This document shows positions 1-5,256 of a stretch of DNA of 5,256 bases, piece after piece (positions within the stretch are counted from its first letter, which is position 1; every line of letters begins with the position of its first letter). The stretch spans positions 1 through 5,256 of the forward strand of contig CAIXHI010000017.1 in NCBI GenBank assembly GCA_903919215.1, given 5' to 3'. Source of the stretch: an uncultured Acidimicrobiaceae bacterium. Its GTDB lineage: Bacteria; Actinomycetota; Acidimicrobiia; Acidimicrobiales; Ilumatobacteraceae. The notes under the pieces were generated by a model. That model was not told the origin of the DNA. It saw only the letters and a list, made by a program, of their open reading frames with translations, and did no database searches. The position numbers and the translations under genes were made by a program.

Positions 1-1457
1 CGGCGATGCTGCACCTGACCGTGGACAAGCAGAAGGCTCTGCTGCAGGCGTTCGGCGACAAGTCGAAGAGTTTCGTCTACGTCGCCCGACAGATCGACGA
101 CCAACTGGCCAACTCGGTGCTGGCGCTACAGCTGCCCGGCATCGACTCGGTGCACGAGGACAAGCGCATCATGCCGAGTGGCGAGGTCGGCCGCAGTCTG
201 CTCGGCCGAACGGATGTCGACGGTAGGGGAACCGCTGGTGTCGAGCTGCAGTACAACGCACTGCTCACCGGCCTCGACGGCGAACGGACTCGCGAACACG
301 ACAAGAACGGTCACTCGATTGCGGGTTCGGAGGCCACCACCACTGCGGCGGTACCGGGCGACGACTTGGTGCTCACCATCGACCGATCACTGCAGTTCCA
401 GGTCGAGCAGTCGCTGGTAGCTCGCGTCAGCGAGTTGAAGGCCGCTGGCGGCACGGTCGTGGTGATGGACACCGCGACCGGCGAGATCTATGCCGTCGCC
501 AACGTCAAGCGGGGTACGGACGACGTCGTCGCCGTCACCCCGGCGAACCTGGCGGCGGTGGAAGCGTTCGAGCCCGGCTCCGTGGCGAAGGTGTTCAGTA
601 TCTCCAGCGTCATCGACACCGGTACTGCTACACCCGACTCGACCGTGCTGGTGCCATATCGCATCATCTTCGACAAGGACACCAAGTGGGAGACCACGAT
701 CCAGGATGCTGAACAGCACCCGACGGAGGACATGTCGGTGCGCGACATCATCGTGCACTCCTCCAACATCGGCACGCTGACGCTGGCCGAGAAGGTCGGT
801 ACTCAGCGACTGCATGACTACATGCAGGCGTTCGGTTTCGGAATGAAGACCGGCCTCGGGTTCCCCGATGAGAGCGCCGGCAAGATGAAGCAAGCCAAGG
901 ATCTGCAGGGTACGGAGAAGGCCACCGTCAGCTTCGGCTACGGCTATTCGGCAACGGCTTTGCAGTTGGCGGCGGCGGTGAACACCGTCGCCAACGGCGG
1001 TGTGTACATCGCGCCGAAACTGCTGAAAGCCACGATCGGCGCTGATGGCAAGGTCGTCGAGACACCGCCGGCTGACACCCATCGCGTGCTGCAGGTGAAC
1101 TCAGCGAAGGTGATGACCTCGATGCTGCAAGACGTGGTCTGCAATGGCACGGGGACAGGGGCTCAAATCCCAGGGATCTCCGTCGCCGGCAAGACCGGTA
1201 CTGCCTACAAGCTGCAGTCCGCCGGGGACTACGGCGCGGCCGGGAATCGCTCCTACCGTGCAACGTTCGTCGGCTACTTCCCGGCGCAGGCACCGCGGGT
1301 CACGATCCTCGTCACGATCGACGAGCCCGACCCCACTTCGCGCGACCGCTTCGGTGGTACGGCTGCGGCTCCGCTGTTCACGAAGGTCGCCATGTCGGCG
1401 ATCCACGAACTGCAGATCGCTCCTACGCCTGGCGACACCGGCTGCACGGCGGGGTGA
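1..1457 (+). CDS. ftsI: FtsI/PBP2-type septal peptidoglycan transpeptidase (class B penicillin-binding protein), 5' partial
   Basis: Class B penicillin-binding protein that cross-links peptidoglycan at the division septum from outside the membrane. The frame is open from the first bases; the first in-window ATG (position 6) is probably internal. Residues below are counted from that ATG. Residues 1-120 match the end of the dimerisation (pedestal) domain, including a G-V-E-L-Q-Y segment near 78-83. The transpeptidase domain follows, with all three active-site motifs: SxxK as S192-V-A-K195 (bases 579-590, catalytic serine), SxN as S252-S-N254, and KTG as K396-T-G398. The family usually has about 580-600 residues, so roughly 100 are missing upstream: the cytoplasmic tail, the single membrane anchor and the start of the pedestal. 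The protein ends about 85 residues after KTG with no PASTA repeats. Only two cysteines are present, C379 and C480. The stop TGA overlaps the possible GTG start of murE. The position before murE supports ftsI rather than an elongation-specific PBP2; the family call is very secure, the septal role is from context. Confidence 0.95.
   Translation, partial: AMLHLTVDKQKALLQAFGDKSKSFVYVARQIDDQLANSVLALQLPGIDSVHEDKRIMPSGEVGRSLLGRTDVDGRGTAGVELQYNALLTGLDGERTREHDKNGHSIAGSEATTTAAVPGDDLVLTIDRSLQFQVEQSLVARVSELKAAGGTVVVMDTATGEIYAVANVKRGTDDVVAVTPANLAAVEAFEPGSVAKVFSISSVIDTGTATPDSTVLVPYRIIFDKDTKWETTIQDAEQHPTEDMSVRDIIVHSSNIGTLTLAEKVGTQRLHDYMQAFGFGMKTGLGFPDESAGKMKQAKDLQGTEKATVSFGYGYSATALQLAAAVNTVANGGVYIAPKLLKATIGADGKVVETPPADTHRVLQVNSAKVMTSMLQDVVCNGTGTGAQIPGISVAGKTGTAYKLQSAGDYGAAGNRSYRATFVGYFPAQAPRVTILVTIDEPDPTSRDRFGGTAAAPLFTKVAMSAIHELQIAPTPGDTGCTAG
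1451..1457 (+). promoter_or_regulatory. Probable ribosome binding site of murE, overlapping the ftsI stop
   Basis: GGGGTGA resembles the AGGAGGTGA consensus and ends 5 bases before the ATG at 1463. It contains both the ftsI stop (1455-1457) and the alternative GTG start (1454-1456). The spacing favours the ATG at 1463; the GTG would have only a G-rich stretch directly against it. Translational coupling with ftsI is inferred from this overlap. Confidence 0.5.
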
Positions 1458-1462
1458 CTCCG

Positions 1463-2872
1463 ATGGAACGCCTGCTCGGTGAACTGGTCGCCGATGCTGC
1501 GATCCCCGACGCACATGTGCGCGGTGACGCAACTGTCGCGGTGACCGGCGTGGTCTACGACTCTCGCCAAGTGACGACGGGCTCGCTATTCTGCTGCCTT
1601 CGTGGTCTGCAGTCGGACGGGCACACATTCGCCGCCGCGGCGGTGGCGTCCGGCGCCACCGCACTCGTGGTGGACCATCCGCTGGCGATCGAGGTCGCCC
1701 AGGTGGTGGTGTCCGACACCCGCGCGGCGATGGGGTTGCTCTCGGCGGCGTACTGGGGCCACCCGACGCGCTCGCTGGCGCTCGTCGGTGTGACGGGTAC
1801 GAACGGGAAGACCACGACGGCGAGCCTGATCGCGTCGGTGTTGGCACACGCCGGAATGCCCTGCGGGCTGATCGGTACGTTGACCGGACCGCACACGACA
1901 CCCGAGTCTCCCGATCTGCAGGAGCAGTTGGCCGACTTCGTGTCCGGGGGCACGCGGGCCGTCGTGATGGAAGTGTCGTCGCACGGACTCGCGTTCCACC
2001 GGGTGGATGGTTGCCGGTTCGCAGTTTCGGTGTTTACCAACCTCGGCCGCGATCACCTCGACCTGCATGGCACCGAGGAGCGCTACTTCGCGGCGAAGGC
2101 CGAACTGTTCACGTCGCGTCTCAGCGACCGGGGGGTGTCGAACATCGACGACCTGCATGGACGCCTCCTGGTTGACGTGGCGTCGATCCCGATGGTGAGT
2201 TACTCGTTGGCCGATATCAGCGAGGTGGAAGTCACACCCACAGCGCACGCGTACATGTGGCGTGGGGAGCGCATCAGTGTTCGTATCGGAGGCGAGTTCA
2301 ATGTGATGAACAGCCTGGCAGCGGCGACGGCGTGCGCGGAACTGGGGATCGATCCGGCGGTCATCGCGTCCGGATTGGCGCAGGCGTCGGCGGTCCCCGG
2401 ACGGTTCGAGGCAGTTCGTGCCGGGCAACCCTTCGATGTGATCGTGGACTACGCGCACACACCGGACGGCCTTCGCGCGGCACTCATCGCAGCCCGCTCC
2501 GCTACCGGTGGTCGGCTGATCGCGGTCTTCGGCTGCGGCGGTGACCGTGACCGCGAGAAGCGACCGCTGATGGGTGCCGTGGCGGCGGAGTGTGCGGACG
2601 TCGTGGTGATCACCTCCGACAATCCACGATCCGAGGACCCGCTCGGGATCATCAATGCCGTGTACGCGGGGGTGCCGGACGACTACCGTGCCCGAGTTGT
2701 GACTGAGACAGATCGCCGCCTCGCCTTCACCAAGGCATTCCTCATGGCAACAGCCGGCGACGTCGTCGTGATCGCCGGCAAGGGACACGAGACGACACAG
2801 ACCATCGGCGGCGTCGTGCTGCCCTTCGACGACCGCGCTGTGGCGCGTGAACTGCTGGAGGCCGCGAAGTGA
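1463..2872 (+). CDS. murE: MurE, UDP-N-acetylmuramoyl-tripeptide synthetase (meso-DAP-adding type)
   Basis: Cytoplasmic ATP-dependent Mur ligase that adds the third stem residue to UDP-MurNAc-L-Ala-D-Glu. The frame is open from GTG 1454 (472 residues; numbering below) and ATG 1463 gives 469. I prefer the ATG because GGGGTGA lies 5 bases upstream and MERLLGEL resembles usual MurE starts. The N-terminal UDP-binding domain (about 1-105) has the Y-D-S-R segment at 35-38 and the D-G-H segment at 55-57. The central ATPase domain has the P-loop TGTNGKTT at 114-121, EVSSHGL at 173-179, the N-L-G-R-D-H-L-D segment at 196-203, and the lysine expected to be carbamylated, K215 in YFAAKAELF. The C-terminal domain has DYAHTPDG at 332-339, DNPR at 389-392 (bases 2618-2629) and GKGHE at 442-446. 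DNPR is the signature of meso-DAP-specific rather than L-Lys-specific MurE, where the Arg is lost. The protein is slightly shorter than E. coli MurE (495), mainly through a compact stretch near 225-280. MurF is less likely, given DNPR and SSHGL. Confidence 0.95.
   Translation: MERLLGELVADAAIPDAHVRGDATVAVTGVVYDSRQVTTGSLFCCLRGLQSDGHTFAAAAVASGATALVVDHPLAIEVAQVVVSDTRAAMGLLSAAYWGHPTRSLALVGVTGTNGKTTTASLIASVLAHAGMPCGLIGTLTGPHTTPESPDLQEQLADFVSGGTRAVVMEVSSHGLAFHRVDGCRFAVSVFTNLGRDHLDLHGTEERYFAAKAELFTSRLSDRGVSNIDDLHGRLLVDVASIPMVSYSLADISEVEVTPTAHAYMWRGERISVRIGGEFNVMNSLAAATACAELGIDPAVIASGLAQASAVPGRFEAVRAGQPFDVIVDYAHTPDGLRAALIAARSATGGRLIAVFGCGGDRDREKRPLMGAVAAECADVVVITSDNPRSEDPLGIINAVYAGVPDDYRARVVTETDRRLAFTKAFLMATAGDVVVIAGKGHETTQTIGGVVLPFDDRAVARELLEAAK
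2857..2861 (+). promoter_or_regulatory. Shine-Dalgarno sequence of mraY within the end of murE
   Basis: A perfect GGAGG core lies in the last codons of murE, 7 bases before the GTG at 2869. This spacing decides for GTG 2869 over the in-frame ATG at 2881, which would be 19 bases away. Its position inside murE means ribosomes finishing murE would pass over it, consistent with coupling. Confidence 0.75.
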
Positions 2873-3921
2873 TCGCCGTCATGATCGCCGGGGCGACCAG
2901 CATGTTGCTGGCCCTCATCGGCACCCGCTACCTCATCACGTTCTTCCGCGACCGAGGCAAGGGTCAGCCGATCCTCGGCAAGGAAGACCTTGGCCCCGAG
3001 CACCACATGTCGAAGGCCGGCACCCCCACCATGGGCGGCTTGGCAATCATCCTCGCAGCGCTCATCGGCTGGCTGGTGGCTCATCTTCGTCCGGGTATCG
3101 CCATCTCCGACCAGGCGATGATCATGTGGGTGGGTGTGCTGGTGATGGCGGCGATGGGATTCCTCGACGACTTCATCAAGGTGCGCAAGGCGCACAACCG
3201 TGGCATCTTCTGGAAGAAGAAGAGCTACATCACACTCGGCCTGTCCATCTTGTTGGCGTGGTGGCTGGTGGCCTCCACCGGTGTCGCCGAGACGATCTCG
3301 TTCACTCGGGCGTCGTTCCCGGGCTGGAACGTTCCGTGGCCGGTGTTCGTGATCTTCGCCGGTGTGATCGTGTGGAGCACCAGCAACGCAGTCAACGTCA
3401 CGGATGGTCTCGACGGCTTGGCCGGCGGCTCGGCGATGATGGGCTTCGTCGCGTTCTCGATCATCGCCTATTGGGCATTCCGCAATCCTCACGTCTACGG
3501 CGCCATCGTCAACCCACTCGACCTCGCCGTGTTCGCCGCAGCGTTCGGCGGTGCCTGCGCGGGATTCCTGTGGTTCAACGCAGCACCGGCGCGCATCTTC
3601 ATGGGCGATGTCGGATCGCTCGGTATCGGTACCGCGCTCGCCCTGCTGGCGATCACCACAGACACGCAGTTGCTGCTCATCCTGATCTGCGGCATCAATG
3701 TCATGGAGGCTGGTTCGGTCGCAGTGCAGATGGGTGTGTTCAAGGCCTCCGGGCGCAAGAAGCGGTTGTTCCGGATGTCACCCATCCATCACCACTTCGA
3801 ACTCATCGGCTGGCCGGAAACCACGGTCATCATTCGCTTCTGGATCATTTCCGGAATCTGCGCCGCCGCCGCAATCGGCATCTTCATCGGCGACTTCACG
3901 CATGTGACGGACAACCTGTGA
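2869..3921 (+). CDS. mraY: MraY, phospho-N-acetylmuramoyl-pentapeptide transferase
   Basis: Integral membrane enzyme that transfers phospho-MurNAc-pentapeptide from UDP to undecaprenyl phosphate, forming lipid I on the cytoplasmic face of the membrane. The 350 residues are typical for the family and strongly hydrophobic, with segments near 2-24, 54-74, 82-99, 119-137, 157-171, 185-203, 217-236, 248-278 (probably two) and 320-342, compatible with the ten-helix fold. Conserved motifs appear in order: HMSKAGTPTMGG at 46-57; the Asp pair D100-D101 (bases 3166-3171) in GFLDDF; NAVNVTDGLDGLAGG at 173-187, with D179 and D182; FNAAPARIFMGDVGS at 236-250, with the catalytic-site D247; and the PIHHHFE segment at 305-311, whose H307-H309 triad is diagnostic of MraY as against the related WecA and TagO. 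The start is GTG, chosen because GGAGG lies 7 bases upstream. It overlaps the murE stop by 4 bases (GTGA). It follows murE directly, where murF is usually found. Confidence 0.98.
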   Translation: MIAVMIAGATSMLLALIGTRYLITFFRDRGKGQPILGKEDLGPEHHMSKAGTPTMGGLAIILAALIGWLVAHLRPGIAISDQAMIMWVGVLVMAAMGFLDDFIKVRKAHNRGIFWKKKSYITLGLSILLAWWLVASTGVAETISFTRASFPGWNVPWPVFVIFAGVIVWSTSNAVNVTDGLDGLAGGSAMMGFVAFSIIAYWAFRNPHVYGAIVNPLDLAVFAAAFGGACAGFLWFNAAPARIFMGDVGSLGIGTALALLAITTDTQLLLILICGINVMEAGSVAVQMGVFKASGRKKRLFRMSPIHHHFELIGWPETTVIIRFWIISGICAAAAIGIFIGDFTHVTDNL

Positions 3922-3923
3922 GG
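3920..3923 (+). promoter_or_regulatory. Ribosome binding site of murD, overlapping the mraY stop
   Basis: GAGG (within GTGAGG) overlaps the mraY TGA and lies 8 bases before the GTG at 3932. It supports that GTG as the murD start; no ATG in this frame lies close by. Confidence 0.6.
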
Positions 3924-3931
3924 CCGCTCCG

Positions 3932-5256
3932 GTGACCCGTACTGCGCTCGTTCATGGCATCGCCCTCGCTGGCGACGCGCTGGCCTCTCGGCTGGTGCGT
4001 CGTGGTTGGCGCGTGCTCGTGTCCGATGACGCGCCGAACGACGCGAAGCGGGCGCTTGCTGCAGGTCTGGGCACCACGCTCGTCGAATGCCCCGATGTGG
4101 CCACGCTGACAGCATTGGTGGCGGAGAGCGACACGGTCTGCCCGGCACCCGGTGTGCCCGAGACACATCCGGTGGTCGTCGCCGCGCTGGCCAGCGGCAC
4201 GCCGATCCGCACCGAGATCGACTTGGCCTACGAGTGGGAGCAGGAACGCCCGGGTGGGCCGCGACCGATGCTGGCCATCACGGGCACCGACGGGAAGACC
4301 ACGACCACGTTGCTCGCGGCGCACATGTTGGAAGTGGCGGGCCATCGGCCCGCCGCCGTGGGGAACACCGAAGTACCACTCGTGGCCGCGCTTGACGACG
4401 ATGTCGATGTGTTCGTCGTGGAATGCAGCAGCTTCCGTCTGAACTGGCTGGAGTGCTTCCGCGCCGAGGCATCGGTGTGGCTGAATCTGGCGCCAGACCA
4501 TCAGAACTGGCATGTGTCGATGGGCGCGTACGAAGCAGCCAAGGCACGGATGTGGACCAATCGTCGCTCGACCGATGTTGCCATCGGATTCGCCGACGAC
4601 GAGAGAGTGATGCGCAATCTCCGCGCCGCTGGCGGCATCACGCGTACGTTCGCCGCGGCCGACGCCGACTACCACGTCGCCGGTGGCAACCTTGTCGGCC
4701 CGATGGGCGTCATCGCTCCCATCGCCGGGATGACGCGAACGTTGCCGCACGACATCACCAATGCGCTTGCCGCGTCAGCATTGGTGTTGGAGACGGGATT
4801 GGCAACGGTTGCCCATGTCGCCGATGCCTTGGCCACCTTCCGGCATCCTGCGCACCGCATCGAACCACTGGGCGAGATTGCCGGTGTGCAGTGGTTCAAC
4901 GACTCCAAGGCGACGTCGCCTCACGCTGCGCTCACCGCGCTCCGCGGGTTCGAGCGTGTCGTGTTGTTGGCAGGGGGGCGGAACAAGGGGCTCGATCTCG
5001 CCTCGCTGGCCATCGAGCACGCGCGTGTGAAGGCAGTGATCGGGCTGGGCGAATCGGCCGCGGAGATCACTGCCGCCTTCGCCGCATATTGCCCGGTGGA
5101 GAGTGCCACCTCGATGGCCCACGCTGTCCAGCGTGCCGCTGCGCTGGCCCAGCCTGGCGACGTCGTGCTGTTGTCGCCGGCGTGTGCCAGCTTCGACTGG
5201 TACCCGGACGGTGGATACCCCGCGAGGGGAAATGACTTCAAGCAACTCGTCGCGTC
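3932..5256 (+). CDS. murD: MurD, UDP-N-acetylmuramoyl-L-alanine:D-glutamate ligase, 3' partial
   Basis: Cytoplasmic Mur ligase that adds D-glutamate to UDP-MurNAc-L-Ala. From GTG 3932 the frame stays open for 441 codons to the window edge with no stop. MurD is usually about 450 residues, so only a short C-terminal tail should be missing. The N-terminal UDP-binding domain (about 1-95) is divergent: the usual glycine-rich GxGxSG start reads GIALAGDALAS at 9-19, but the later PGVPETHP at 73-80 is recognisable. The ATPase domain has the P-loop TGTDGKTTTT at 117-126 (Asp where Asn is usual), ECSSFRL at 164-170, the A-P-D-H segment at 187-190, and the probably carbamylated K204 in YEAAKARMW. The C-terminal domain has NDSKATS at 323-329, LLAGGRNKGLD at 345-355 and SPACASFD at 415-422, the last two strongly typical of MurD. 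It starts 10 bases after mraY with GAGG 8 bases upstream, in the canonical mraY-murD order. Confidence 0.95.
   Translation, partial: MTRTALVHGIALAGDALASRLVRRGWRVLVSDDAPNDAKRALAAGLGTTLVECPDVATLTALVAESDTVCPAPGVPETHPVVVAALASGTPIRTEIDLAYEWEQERPGGPRPMLAITGTDGKTTTTLLAAHMLEVAGHRPAAVGNTEVPLVAALDDDVDVFVVECSSFRLNWLECFRAEASVWLNLAPDHQNWHVSMGAYEAAKARMWTNRRSTDVAIGFADDERVMRNLRAAGGITRTFAAADADYHVAGGNLVGPMGVIAPIAGMTRTLPHDITNALAASALVLETGLATVAHVADALATFRHPAHRIEPLGEIAGVQWFNDSKATSPHAALTALRGFERVVLLAGGRNKGLDLASLAIEHARVKAVIGLGESAAEITAAFAAYCPVESATSMAHAVQRAAALAQPGDVVLLSPACASFDWYPDGGYPARGNDFKQLVA

Noticed and set aside
43..835. A short repeat, TGCAGGCGTTCGG, at about 43-55 and 823-835 within ftsI
   Set aside because: Both copies encode similar Gln-Ala-Phe-Gly segments with preferred codons; this is chance at this length and composition, with no further copies noticed.
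1586..2788. A 400-codon antisense open frame opposite murE
   Set aside because: Its composition is dominated by Arg, His and Val with no known motif, and it mirrors the codon bias of murE. No ribosome binding site or antisense promoter could be seen to support it.
2847..3935. A 362-codon open frame on the + strand, overlapping mraY in another frame
   Set aside because: It is rich in Arg, His and Gly with no recognisable domain, and it covers mraY, whose motifs are complete. In GC-rich DNA with G/C third positions, long out-of-frame openings are expected.
1793..4303. Similar sequence blocks in murE (near 1793) and murD (near 4280)
   Set aside because: They are the shared P-loops of two paralogous Mur ligases, not a repeat or recombination site.
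3896..4750. A 284-codon antisense open frame opposite murD
   Set aside because: Same shadow effect; it spans the mraY-murD junction and shows no domain.
4423..5235. A 270-codon + strand open frame inside murD
   Set aside because: It is a frame-shifted shadow of murD; the murD frame carries all the conserved ligase motifs up to the window edge.

Overview
The window is a compact piece of a bacterial division and cell wall (dcw) cluster. It is read entirely from the + strand and holds four genes: ftsI (5' end cut off by the window), murE, mraY and murD (3' end cut off by the window). No RNA gene, mobile element, CRISPR array, terminator or intergenic promoter is visible, and there is no non-coding gap longer than 10 bases. 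All recognisable function lies in peptidoglycan precursor synthesis and septal cross-linking.

Organism (inference): the DNA is GC-rich with strong G/C at third codon positions and frequent GTG starts. The MurE-like protein carries the DNPR signature of meso-diaminopimelate-adding enzymes. FtsI ends right after its transpeptidase domain, with no PASTA repeats. This fits a high-GC actinobacterium with meso-DAP peptidoglycan, possibly of the Acidimicrobiia type. The class-level guess is weak and rests on general impression, not on a search.

Layout: 1-1457 is ftsI without its N-terminal membrane anchor. 1454/1463-2872 is murE, which overlaps or nearly touches ftsI. 2869-3921 is mraY, overlapping the murE stop by 4 bases in a GTGA arrangement. 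3932-5256 is murD, 10 bases after mraY and open at the window edge. Shine-Dalgarno-like sequences lie inside the preceding gene or across its stop codon, so the four genes look like one translationally coupled operon.

How they work together: MurD adds D-Glu to UDP-MurNAc-L-Ala, and MurE then adds meso-DAP, both in the cytoplasm. MraY transfers the finished phospho-MurNAc-pentapeptide to undecaprenyl phosphate in the membrane, making lipid I. FtsI cross-links the polymerised strands at the septum. The main oddity is that murF, which normally sits between murE and mraY in this cluster, is absent from that place. I found no sign of a novel system; the window is mostly a conserved housekeeping locus.
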